DNA of 64,000 nt from Ficedula albicollis (lineage: Eukaryota > Chordata > Aves > Passeriformes > Muscicapidae): the NCBI RefSeq assembly GCF_000247815.1, contig NC_021683.1:9434286-9498285 (forward strand). Direction: 5' to 3'. Position numbers and translations under genes: made by a program. Each line of letters begins with the position of its first letter. Position 1 is the stretch's first letter. The notes under the pieces are model-generated. The model made no database searches. It had not been told where the DNA came from and saw nothing but the letters and a program-made list of their open reading frames with translations. This document shows positions 52,101-62,034 of the stretch, one piece after another.

Positions 52101-55100
52101 TAAATTAAGGTGAAACCCCATCAGAAGACACCTGCCTGAAGGCAGATGGGTCTTTATATTCATGTTAAGCTGGTTAATATCAATAGATAGATTAGCCAAA
52201 CTTTAGGTACCTTTCGACTTTTTTTTTTTTTTGCTGAAAGATCATTTTTCAGGCAGATCTATTTGGCAAACCAATCTGAAGTTTTTTTAGATGATTTTCA
52301 ATTAAATAGTCTTTTGTATTGCCTCACCTCAAGTGTAGCTCTTGAAATTTCTCCACCCTTTGCTCTGTCAGGAATCCCAACTACAGCATTAGAAAATACA
52401 TTGACAGTGTCTGGTAGAGATTTGTCACTATATTACTCTCTCTTTAGAAGAGTCTGACTTGTACAGCTCTAGGGAAATCACTTATTTATTTAGCCTATTT
52501 TATTTAGGCTTTGAGCTGGATCAACAGTTGAGGTAGAGCATAGCCTGCATCCAGAATACATTGAATCTGTAGCATTTTGATCTATATATAGTTTCTGTGT
52601 TTTACTGTTCACATGATTGTTGTTTTCCACGATGTGTGAAACAGTATTAGCATATCCTAGAACAATTTGATATAAATTACAGGATGCAAATATCCTTTGA
52701 GTTAGTCCTGCACCTGCCATTCACACTGGCCCATTACCAGATGTTTCAAAAGGAAATGGAAAATGCTTGCAAAGAACATCTTTGGGGAGAAAATATTCTC
52801 CATATGATGTATTAGCTAATTTGCATCCTTCAGTATAAGATTACATTCATAAGGGTTTTCTCTCTTCTTTAACTTCAGCTGTTAATATTGTTTATCTAAA
52901 TGCTTATCCTTTAGGCAATTTTACTAAACATTTTAATTCTCTAACATCTTGTTCTGTATCTTAACTTTCTATATTAAAACAAAAAATCCTCCAGGAGTTT
53001 TGTGTCTGGCAATTTCACTTACTGTTTGGCATCAGAAATCAGCAGTTCAGGTTTAAATGTTCCTTTAAGATATTACAACAATTGCTTATTAGAATTTTCA
53101 TCTTGTCCTCATTCTTCTTCTGGAAAAGTTGTCTTAATTCATTGACTGGATTATAATAAATTACATTCTGCTTCAGGGAACTGGGTTTCTCAGAGCTACA
53201 TTTAGATTCAATAAGGATCTGAGAGAAGAACTTTGGGTTCTGGGAATTAACTAGCCTTGAGCAGCAGAAATCTTTTACATACAATAATGTCAATTACTAG
53301 TTGCAGTTTCAGTTGGCTGAAAATATAATCCATGGTATACAGAACACATTTCTTATAGAATGGTCTTCTGCTAAATTGATGTTCTGATTTCAACATGAAA
53401 TAGAACAGGTGCATGTACTAGTTATTTTATAATTTTCTCATGTTATTTTTTATAATATCTGTAGGAATCTGTGCATTTTTCCACCCCTGTGTTGAAGCTC
53501 CATTTTGATGGAAGCTGTGCTAAGATGGATAAACTAAAAGTGCTCAGGAAGAGAGGTGCCTTTCTGAGAAGCAGGGTGACACAGCTGATGCATTGACTTT
53601 CAGCCTTTAGGCAAGGTTGCATTGAAGTGATTAGGAGGTTTTGCACTGTCCTTTAGCAGCAGGAAATCCTGTCTGCCTTTGAGGCTCAACTAAATTACAC
53701 AAAAGGATGGAACATTTTTAGTGTTAATGATGGTACAGAGCAGAGTTGGATTCTGACCCAAAACCTGGATAATGTGCTGGACAAAGCACTTTTTCAATGC
53801 AGACAAAGAACAGGAAACTGTAGCTGGCCAAGTCTTGGTTTATGAATTTCTCAGCATTTGAGGCTTAAAGATTGATATTATATACAGGGTTTTGTCTCAT
53901 GAAAATCAAACAGTCATGTAACAAAAAATCCCCCAAACCGACTATATTAAGTCTTTTAGGCTTTTTTGACCTACAAAAATATTAAGAAAACAGATCCTAG
54001 TGCACTGCTATTGATGATCTGATTCCTGAAGTAATTAAAATTTGACCACTTTTAAATAGAGATAACTTCATATGGTACAGATAAAGGCCATTCTGAGTTT
54101 TTACCACCTTGGATGGAGCTCCTTAGCTCATAAATGTTATGATGAAGACAAATGCATTGAAGGGGAGGTCAAGGGCAAGGTGTTTAAAAATACTAAAAAC
54201 TAAAGAAAATTTTTCTAATAGACAAACCTGCAGAAAGCTGAATTGCTATATATGCTTTTTATTTCTGAGGATCTTGAAATGTATAAAGCAAGAGAGAGAT
54301 AAGAAAGTGATTTAGAGAAAGGTTCATAAAAGCTTTAGATTACTGCTGCTTGCTAAGGTATAAAATGTTCAAATCCTTGTTTGAATACTGCTCATACATG
54401 AGAATGTACCTTTCTATTTCCTTAAGTAGTGACTTCATGCTGTCTAATGTAGACATTATTCTTTTGCTACCATGACTGTTAGTTTGCTTCTGTAAAAGAA
54501 ATCATGGAAGTGATTTAGTTATGTGTAGGTAGGATTGGGATGGGTAGGAGGGTTTCCACCCATGTCCTCTGAATGCCTGAGGGCATTTCTGCCTAACTTC
54601 ATGCTAATGTCCAGATATGTACAGTGCTCAGACCAAAAAGGCAGGTAGAATACTTGTCAGTCTGAACGAATTAAATTTCTTCATGTTTCAAATGTGTTGT
54701 CTGATACTCTAATTCTCTCTCCCTTTTTTCTCCATCCAGGAGGTTGAGCAGAATAGACTAGGACAGTATATTGCAAATTATTACCCATTTTTTTTTAGAT
54801 CCAAGATTGCTGGCAGTCAGTGGCTCTTCCACTTGCTGTGAAACTTTGATGCTCCTGACTTCTTGGTTTCAGAGCTCTGCCATGAGCAATCAGCAGTTTC
54901 TTGCAGTATTGTCTAGCAACATCAGCTATTGAGCAACTGGTAGCTTGCTCTGTCATTTGCCAAGTTGTGAGAGTAAAGCCCAGGGGCCCTGCTAGTGGAG
55001 CTGAAGGAAAATATATTGCTTAGGAAACTGCTAAAAAAAGGAAAATAAAATAGATTGCTAGAGTAGTACCTGTAAACAGTATGCATGATGTTGGCTGTAG

Positions 55101-58100
55101 TTATTCATTGCAATATGGCACTTCCCTGTTTGTCTAGATAATATTTTTATTTTTATTTTCTTTACAAAGAATGTTCACTTGTGTTCATAGTTAGAAAATA
55201 AAATATATTAGGATTGGCAGGAAAATTCTCAAAACATTTTGTTTTCCTTTGTGAGCATTATTTCTGTGAGCAGAAAATATGACTTCAGGTGCTTGGCTAA
55301 AGAAATTTGTGCTTATTTAGAATCCATAAATAAATAAGAAAGCTGTGTGATTATTTATATTGCATTATGGACTGTCCTTACTATGTTACTATATTTCCAT
55401 ACAAAAGCTTTGATGTCATTGTTTTACATACTCTTTTTTGCAAATATTTTCATGTCTCCTTTTCTTTGCTCTTTCATCAGACATTTGCTGACCGGGTATT
55501 TGGTATATTCAGCTGGACAATTCCCATTGCTGTAGCCTTTTCTTGTTTTGGTGGACTTAATGCTTCAATTCTAGCATCATCAAGGTAGTGCATATCTCTT
55601 TCAGTTTGACAAATATTTGTAAGTCTTTTTACATGTTACTGTTTCTGATCTATTATGAGAGAGGCAAAAATACTTTTTAAACTGAACTTCTAATGAATAG
55701 CCACAATAAAGCAACTGATCTAAATAAACCTCTGAGTGTGTGTGTGTGCGTGTGTACCTACACCCTTAACACTGCCTTGTTTCCCCAAAGCATTTCTGAG
55801 TGAATGCAGAGCATAATTATAAGATCAAATTAATTTTGTCTGTGTGGAGAGTCCTAGGCCTTCTTGTTTGCATAATTCTAGCAGGTTTGTGTTTTCAAAT
55901 GTATTTATCTAAAACTTCGTGACCTTTTAAAATCAGTGTTTTAAAACTGTACTTGAAAAAACTTGTTACTGCTATGAAGCTGCAATCAGAAAGCTTAGGA
56001 TACTGTGTAGAACATTTTCTTTGTGCAATGATTGTGGATGGAACTAGCAAAAGTTTTAAAAAGATTTATTCAAGCATTTCAATATTCTTCCTGTCCATTG
56101 AATGAATTTGCAATGCCTCTGTTGAGAAGAAATATGATCATTTGGTCAAGCAGTCAATCTAGAACAGTAGGTAATAAAACTGTGTGTGTTTGTTTGTTGA
56201 GCATGTAGTTGAGTGATCCCATCATTTTAGGGACCTGGCAATCCCTTCTGATAGCATTCTGAAAACTATTCTTCCCTAAGCTAGAGTGTCTTCAGTGTGA
56301 GCTTTTAGAATTTTGTGAAACAATAGAAATTTGTTTCAGTTACTATAGATGTTGTCTGTTTTACCTGTAGGATGATATTTAAAAAAAAAATAGTTGTTAA
56401 CAGCATGTTTCTAAAAGCTTATCTATTTTTCAATGGTTGTTGTACAGTACATCTTTATGAGAAGGGTTGAATCCAGGTTCCAGTTTAAAGGGCAGAAATT
56501 CAGTGTTGTAAATATTTATTTTGACTGGTGTTTTTCTTTGATTTTCTGTAATATATTCTCTCTTGCCTGTGATCTCAACATGTGTTCTACTGCTTTTTTT
56601 CAGGCTATTTTTTGTAGGATCACGGGAAGGTCACCTTCCTGACCTGTTGTCTATGATCCACATAAAGAGGTTCACACCTGTGCCAGCACTGCTCTTCAAT
56701 GCAAGTTGTTATTGCTTTTCTTTTCAACTAATTAGATGGGACACACAGCACAGCTTCCCTCAAAATGGAGCTTCAACACAGGGCTAGAAAAATGTACACA
56801 AATATATATGTATTTAAAAAAATAACATGACAAAAGTATGAAAGGGCTAGTCCATGTATATATTCTATTTCATGCTGAAATCAGAACATCAGTTTAGCAG
56901 AAGGCCATGCCATAAGAACTGTGTTCTGTATACCATGGATTACCATAGATTGCATTTTCAGCCAACTGAAACTGCAACTAGTAATTGACATTATTGTATG
57001 TAAAAGATTTCTGCTGCTTGAGCCTAAATAATTCCTAGAACCCAAAGTTCTTCTCTCAGATCCTTATTGAACTAAATGCAGCTCTGAGAAACCCAGTTCC
57101 CAGAAGCAGAATGTAATATATTGTGATCAGTCAATGAATTAAGACAACTTTTTCAGAACTAGAATATGAATTATTTAAGGGAAAACGTAAAAAAATTCAC
57201 AAGAAACAAAATGTACTGTGGTCAAAGTGATTGCTGACAGGTATAAAATTTTGAGGTATAAAATTATCCACCAAGGAGAATAAGGTGTTACTTAAAGGCA
57301 AAAATCAGCATAAACATTAAGTTTCAAACTTTTGGGTTCCGATTCTTACTCTTGTTCTTTTCTGACAGTGTTTTATGACCCTTATTTACCTGTGTGTGGA
57401 AGATGTCTTCCAGCTAATTAATTACTTCAGCTTCAGTTACTGGTTTTTTGTTGGCCTGTCTATTGCTGGGCAGCTATATCTACGTTGGAAAGAACCAGAT
57501 CGGCCAAGACCTCTTAAGGTAATACTTATTACACAATTGTTTAAAATCCCTGCTTTCCATATAATATAAAAGTACTGTCTAAAATCTGGGCCATACAAGT
57601 TAAGTGAAAAGGTTACAGATTGATCAGGATATCAAGTGTGGTTTCCGTTTGATGTTGTACCATACCCAGCTTGTCTGCTGGGTAAGAAGTGACTGTTGTG
57701 TCAGTATGCTCTATTAGTGTATGCTGGTTCATCAGATATCCCTTCTGTCTGTCCACTGGAGAATGTCTCAGCAGCCTAACATAGTAGTTAGCCTTTTATC
57801 TAGCAGCAGAAATCTCTGATTGGAAATGCTCAAGTTAAGTAACTCTGCTTGTGGAGCACATTTAGCTTCGATGATATCTGATCCTCTAGAAACCTTCTCA
57901 TACTTGAAGTTGACACTTTACTCAAAAAAGTCAGTAATTCTTGTTTCCCAAGTTTTGCTGGTTTTGTCTAAAACACTTCATACCACCATGCACTTTATTT
58001 CAGCACAGCAGAGTTACCATACTTGATTACTTTTGCAATTTTTAGCAACAGTTCTGTTAAGAATAATTCTGTAATTTGCTTATGGTCCTAAATAGCCAGA

Positions 58101-59707
58101 TATATGAGAGGAAGAGCAGAGAATTTCACAAAGTGGATTTCAGAGAGAGAATTCTGTATCATTGTGTTTGTAACTATAGGCAATGAATGTTTCATTAACA
58201 TTGTGTTCTGCTTTTTCTGTCTGCAGCTGAGTTTGGCTTTCCCAATAATATTCTGTTTATGCACAGTATTTCTGGTGGTAGTGCCACTCTATAGTGACTT
58301 TTTAAATTCAGTGATTGGAATTGCCATTGCTTTGTCTGGAATTCCATTCTTTTTCTTGGGAGTCTATTTACCTGCATCAAGGAGACCTAAATTTATTAAC
58401 AAGACTATAGGTAAGTTTCTTTGTTAGCTGGAGATGTTGTTAGAAAGGAGGAAATGTGAATAAGTGACTCTTGGTCTGTTGATGGGGAGGGTTGTGGTGG
58501 GCTGACCCCAGCTGAGTACCCAGGGAGCTGCCGGCTCCCCAGCAGCACGAGGGACAGACAGAACAGGGAGAACAGAGGTGGGAAGACCTGCTGGTCAAAG
58601 AAAGTTTAGTAAGCGAAGGGGGGGAAAAACCCCTGCTGCAAGAGCAATGAGTCACACATATCACTGGCAGTCCCGTGTGCAGCCAGTCTCCAGGCAACAG
58701 CTGTATGGGAAGACACTCCCACAGGCAAACACTTCTTGCTCAACTCATTTCTATTGCTGAGCATGACATCAGATAGCACAAAATAGCCCTTTGCATAGTT
58801 TGGGTGAGCTGTTCTGGCCATCTTTCTGCCAGACTTCCTGCCTTCTCCCATCCTGCTGGCTGCAGGAAGAGCAGAGTAAGAGGAAAGGAAAGAAGCCTTG
58901 ATACTGTGCAAACACCATTCAGCAATAGTCAAAACATCAGAAAATAGTCTTTATTTTAACCAAGATTGATGACTGTAAAAAGTGTGAGCGTTCTTGGTAG
59001 CACAAACTGTCCAGCTTTACTGAATCAGTGATTTGGAGATAGATTTTATGTCAGTAAAGAATGGAATTCTGCTTTCAGTTGAATTACAGCAGTTAAATTA
59101 CACAAATTTAAAATTTTCTCCATCGGTGTTTTTTTGTTATTGTTACTATGTTCTCATATAGTGAGGTGGCTCACACAGCCACGATGAGGGATGTGGTAAG
59201 GAAGGTTTATAGCATAACCTTACCCTGAAAGCAGGATGTGGTGCTGCAGAAGTAGAATATATGTAAATACTCAGTAATCTTGTAGCTCTTCCTGTGTGCT
59301 ATTACTCTTTTTATTCTGCCAATTTTACGCTCTAAATTATAGAATAAAATTATTTTACTTCAGTTACTTGGCAGGGTGCCTAGGAAGCAAAACACCCTGG
59401 GATATCAACAGAACAGTTTAAGATACTATCTGTGAAAAAAAACCAAAACAAAACAAAAGCAGTGAGACACGGTTATTGTACTAACTGTATTGTTTGTTTC
59501 CCTAAAGAGAAGTGAGACAGCATTCCTGACAGCTTTCATTAGTCAGATATGTTTTGTAATTAGAGTTGAGATAGGTGGCTGTTGTTCTAATCTGTCTCCA
59601 ATTTCTCTGCAGGTGCAGTCACACGATACATGCAGCTGCTCTGTTACTGTGTTCTAACAGAGATGGACCCAAATGAAGAAATGAAGGTAGAAATCAAATC
59701 CAACTAA
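36658..59707 (+). CDS. SLC7A6: SLC7A6, y+LAT2 cationic/neutral amino-acid exchanger light chain (nine coding exons)
   Basis: Exons: 36658-37180, 41086-41211, 42897-43041, 45537-45660, 55481-55584, 56604-56700, 57369-57518, 58227-58410, 59613-59707. They sum to 1548 bases, 515 residues plus stop, equal to human y+LAT2. All phases match. The family pairs with the 4F2hc heavy chain (SLC3A2) in the plasma membrane and exchanges intracellular arginine or lysine for extracellular glutamine or leucine plus sodium. Visible hallmarks: unwound TM1 motif GSGIF (residues 60-64), QLKKEISL before TM1, Cys159 in FPTCDPPY as the expected heavy-chain disulfide cysteine, [17 protein letters not shown], and [12 protein letters not shown]7A7 is the close alternative. 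The adjacent convergent SLC7A6OS and the [10 protein letters not shown] / LTEMD C-terminal region favour SLC7A6. Start ATG has A at -3 and G at +4. Confidence 0.96.
40251..40567 (-). mobile_element. CR1 retroposon fragment in SLC7A6 intron
   Basis: The plus strand reads 'accacagaatggtttagg' then 'ttggaagggaccttgaagat', continuing through 'catccaacctggccttgaac' and 'gaatttcttcatgacac' to 'ccttgtcctgtcagtac'. This is the reverse complement of the CR1 3' end, with few changes. It is 5'-truncated. A short CTAAT/ATCTA array (40467-40487) has expanded inside it. Confidence 0.93.
40467..40487 (+). repeat. Short TCTAA pentanucleotide repeat inside CR1
   Basis: About four tandem TCTAA-type units replace the usual CR1 sequence at this point. 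Confidence 0.8.
41086..41211 (+). CDS. SLC7A6: SLC7A6 coding exon 2
   Basis: Acceptor TTCCCTAG, donor CCAGG|GTAAGC. Residues 175-216: [18 protein letters not shown] then a hydrophobic segment ending GLIEIFQG. Confidence 0.95.
42897..43041 (+). CDS. SLC7A6: SLC7A6 coding exon 3
   Basis: Acceptor TCCACACAG, donor GAAAG|GTAAAT. Residues 217-264, including [18 protein letters not shown] and the invariant [10 protein letters not shown]. Confidence 0.96.
45537..45660 (+). CDS. SLC7A6: SLC7A6 coding exon 4
   Basis: Acceptor with a long T tract ending GTCTTACAG, donor GCAGTG|GTAAGT, phase 0. Residues 265-306: [18 protein letters not shown] then NVAYYTVLD and VLSSDAVAV. Confidence 0.96.
45690..46520 (+). 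mobile_element. Possible LTR-retroelement-derived sequence in SLC7A6 intron
   Basis: The composition changes from the surrounding intron to an 'acttaac/agctta'-rich stretch, followed by a GC-richer tail containing 'cagatttgttattgcatatg' and 'gaaaaattcccctcgag'. This two-part texture resembles passerine LTR elements I have seen, but I cannot name the family or its limits. A (GT)n microsatellite is embedded at 45873-45901. Confidence 0.4.
45873..45901 (+). repeat. (GT)n microsatellite
   Basis: Mostly alternating GT with one interruption (TATG). Confidence 0.9.
50389..50418 (+). repeat. (TA)n/(CA)n microsatellite
   Basis: Alternating TA turning into CA repeats, in the long intron of SLC7A6. 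Confidence 0.9.
51452..51548 (+). pseudogene. SLC7A6: Decayed duplicate of the SLC7A6 TM exon (55481-55584)
   Basis: The second half encodes [18 protein letters not shown], against [18 protein letters not shown] in the functional exon, with clear nucleotide similarity (GGTGGACTAAATG versus GGTGGACTTAATG). Splice-like borders remain: acceptor TTGCTCTTTAG and donor CTCCAG|GTAGGC. It is 97 bases instead of 104. If spliced after the preceding exon (phase 0), it reads six codons and then TGA, so it cannot make a normal transporter. It is either a fossil of a tandem exon duplication or a poison exon. The first third is too diverged to align well. Confidence 0.8.
53119..53522 (+). repeat. Inverted repeat arm 1 (SLC7A6 intron before exon at 55481)
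   Basis: The reverse complement of this stretch matches 56746-57160. By eye about nine in ten positions agree over the best 270 bases; for example 'caattactagttgcagtttc' here is 'gaaactgcaactagtaattg' there. Some flanking parts are looser. Not a repeat family I recognise; no terminal inverted repeats were seen. Confidence 0.9.
55481..55584 (+). CDS. SLC7A6: SLC7A6 coding exon 5 (called exon 6 when the UTR exon is counted)
   Basis: Acceptor CTTTCATCAG, donor ATCAAG|GTAGTG, 104 bases. Encodes [20 protein letters not shown] and [14 protein letters not shown], a membrane helix lining the substrate path in this family. A degenerate copy of this exon lies 4 kb upstream. Confidence 0.96.
55735..55755 (+). 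repeat. (GT)n microsatellite
   Basis: GT repeat with one GC interruption, 150 bases after the SLC7A6 exon ending at 55584. Confidence 0.85.
56604..56700 (+). CDS. SLC7A6: SLC7A6 coding exon 6 (exon 7 with UTR exon), followed by a GC donor
   Basis: Acceptor TTTTTTTCAG; 97 bases encoding [17 protein letters not shown] and [10 protein letters not shown]. Homology requires the exon to end at AAT 56700. The intron then starts GCAAGT, a GC-AG intron with otherwise perfect donor context. Confidence 0.95.
56746..57160 (-). repeat. Inverted repeat arm 2 (SLC7A6 intron after exon 56604-56700)
   Basis: Partner of 53119-53522 in opposite orientation, beginning only about 45 bases after the GC donor. 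The pair brackets the exons at 55481-55584 and 56604-56700. Confidence 0.9.
57369..57518 (+). CDS. SLC7A6: SLC7A6 coding exon 7 (exon 8 with UTR exon)
   Basis: Acceptor TTCTGACAG, donor CTTAAG|GTAATA; 50 codons in phase 0. Encodes [18 protein letters not shown] and [17 protein letters not shown]. Confidence 0.96.
58227..58410 (+). CDS. SLC7A6: SLC7A6 coding exon 8 (exon 9 with UTR exon)
   Basis: Acceptor TGTCTGCAG, donor CTATAG|GTAAGT. Encodes [20 protein letters not shown] and the last two membrane helices, ending [18 protein letters not shown]. Confidence 0.96.
58493..58945 (+). mobile_element. Truncated avian ERV LTR in last SLC7A6 intron
   Basis: Starts TGTGGTGGGCTGACCCC, as many avian ERVL-type LTRs do. 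Its 3' portion ('gagcatgacatcagatag', 'caaaatagccctttgcatag', then 'agaagccttgatactgtg' and 'aaacatcag') runs parallel to the solo LTR at 18042-18545, so the two are related subfamilies. The terminal part of the LTR is missing. Confidence 0.7.
59613..59707 (+). CDS. SLC7A6: SLC7A6 terminal coding exon
   Basis: Acceptor TTCTCTGCAG. Encodes the cytoplasmic C-terminus [18 protein letters not shown] and an acidic/basic tail ending KSN, stop TAA 59705-59707. Confidence 0.95.
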
Positions 59708-60670
59708 AGTTCAAAGCCTTTACAAGAAGCAGGAGAGGATAAAGCAATTACACAAACGAAGGGGAAGAGGTGGAACTCTGGCAGACACAGAAAAACTGTT
59801 TTCGGTGGTCTTTCAGAAATGCTGAGAATGTTCTTACTTGCAGATGGACTCCAACGTGGATCATGCCCTTGTGTCATCCTCCTAACCTGTGGCATGTTTC
59901 CAGGGTAGGTTTTCACTGGATAATGATGACCTACTCCTTACCTACTCACACAACCTGTGTGTCCATTCTGTTTCTTCTTCAGAATTGGTATGAAAATGAT
60001 AAGAGCTAATGGATCAAATTAGATTTCTGCAGAACCAGGTGGTGAAGCAATGCATTATTTAAGTTAGACTAAAAACCACTTTGACTCCAAAGACTAAGTC
60101 ATTTCCAGCTTAATTCTGATGGATGTTTGCATGAAATGATTTGCTGTACTATCTCAGTTTTTATCCCAGAAGAAAACTGGTCACAACAAACTACTTCATT
60201 TGTTTTTCTGCCCCTAATGATAAATTAAGTTCTGCTCCATTATTTATAGACTGAACCGACCTTTCTCCCTTGAAGATTTTATTCTGTATACTACACGGAA
60301 ATGTATCTGACTGTGGCAAGGGTTTAATCAGCAAAGCACCTTGGCACTAAAGATTTGATTAATGGTTGTTGATTTTTTCTTGTTAACTTCTTAGTACTTT
60401 GTCAATTTCTGCTAGGTTTTATGAAACTTCCAAAATTAAAATATTCAGTTGGAAGCCTGTAAGCATTTGTTTGTGAAATGTTTCAATGAAGACAGAGTAG
60501 CCGAGTTGCCTCAGCAGTCAGAAAATTCCCTTTATAAATTTCAGTGCTGTTCACAAGAAATTGACCATCTGAAACCTCCCAGAAACCACTTATTTTTTCT
60601 TTCTATAGCAGAATTTCTGAGGCAGATAGCTTGACAGCTTGACAGCTAAGTAGCAGGGAGAAAAACTAGA

Positions 60671-60676
60671 AATAAA
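60671..60676 (+). terminator. SLC7A6: Candidate SLC7A6 poly(A) signal
   Basis: AATAAA lies about 960 bases after the stop. A variant ATTAAA at 60435-60440 could serve as an earlier site. Which one is used cannot be told from sequence. Confidence 0.4.
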
Positions 60677-61230
60677 ACAGAAGTAGAAGGTACTACTTCA
60701 GCACAGACATGCTAATTTTGTAGTCTACGTAATTCCAAAGCTGTAAGCCAAGAATCAAGACAGTTTTGATACTGAATTTTGGTGCAGCAAAAGGCAACAA
60801 GAAGTCAGCCTGTTTGTCTGGCAAAGTGAGATGTACTTCAAAAACATACCTGAGATTTTTACCTTAGTTCAGAATGTCTATCTCAGTTGACCTGAGTTTG
60901 GCCACATGTATGGTTTTGTGCATTTAAGTTGAACTAAATCTTGTAATTGCAAGGTTATGGCTGAAGCAATACACACTTCAAAAGGTGCACCACAGTTGCA
61001 TCAGTGACTTGAATAATAGTGGGGATATTTGGATTTTTGCACTGTCATTTTAAGCTTTCTCTGAAGCAAACAAAAATACCTTGTTTCCACTACTTTGCCA
61101 TTACGAGACAGAACTGATTGGCCTAAGTACTGCTGCAGCCTCCTGTTCATGAATGACATTAAACAGCTAAGAGCTAATCCTATTAGCTATTTTTACAGAC
61201 TCAAGTAGCAGAGTGTGAGCTGAAATACTC

Positions 61231-61244
61231 GTGTGTGTGTGTGT
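61231..61244 (+). repeat. Short (GT)n tract
   Basis: Seven GT units in the gap between the two convergent genes. Confidence 0.85.
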
Positions 61245-61366
61245 CCAAACAAGTACAATAGAATTGTTTTAAAGATGTACAAATGCAAGTTAAAATAGTG
61301 ACCTGGGTTCAGCTGTACCAACTTCTGTGATCTTCAAATGAGTACAGAAAACTTGATCAAAAAAAT

Positions 61367-61372
61367 TTTATT
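61367..61372 (-). terminator. SLC7A6OS: Candidate SLC7A6OS poly(A) signal
   Basis: AATAAA on the minus strand lies about 540 bases after the stop codon. If this site and the 60671 site of SLC7A6 are used, the two convergent transcripts end roughly 0.65 kb apart without overlap. Confidence 0.45.
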
Positions 61373-61912
61373 TACAATTTAAATACACATTGTTCAACTC
61401 CAGCAGTAAAACTACTGGGGAGAGTAATGGACTGGTCAAGGCATTTCATATGCTCAACACTTGTGAAGAAAGTCACTTGACACTTCAGAACAAATTAAGT
61501 AGGAAGCAGTAGGATAAGGGTGCCTTTTTCCAGGACTTCCACTTGCCAGCAGGGCAGACACATCGATTCTCTTGTGAAACCTGACATATTTAGACATGAC
61601 TAGAAGGGCTGCTGCCAACAGTACCTCCATATCTGTACATTTCCTACAGGTAAAAACTCCTGGGCATGCAGCTTTGGGAAAACAAAAATAAATAAAAGGT
61701 CCCTTCAAAACCTCAACATACGCAATGGGTGGAAAATTCTATTTCAAAGCATAGAGCATCTTGTGCTTGGAAAAAAATTGTGTTCTGAAGTGGCTGTAGT
61801 CACACCCATCTGTTTAATATCCAGCAGCTGAAGTTGGCTGCTCAGATAGTATATTCTCCTACAGCAGCAGATGTTCACCTTCAGTATGCATTTCATCTCC
61901 AAAACCAGGCTG

Positions 61913-62034
61913 TTAGTCGGAACCCAAATCTTCAGTCTCATCATATCCAAATTCCCGCAAAACCTCCTGTCGATATTTGTCCCACGTTCTTCTCCTGTAA
62001 CATTGGTCCTCATCACTGGAGCTCTCTTCAGAGT
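61913..62034 (-). CDS. SLC7A6OS: SLC7A6OS terminal coding exon
   Basis: Acceptor TTTCTCTACAG. Encodes [20 protein letters not shown] then [18 protein letters not shown] and stop. Human ends EFGYDSPHDLDSD. Confidence 0.92.

Noticed and set aside
36658..59707. Assignment of the transporter to SLC7A7 (y+LAT1)
   Set aside because: The convergent SLC7A6OS neighbour, the 515-residue length and the C-terminal sequence match SLC7A6 better.
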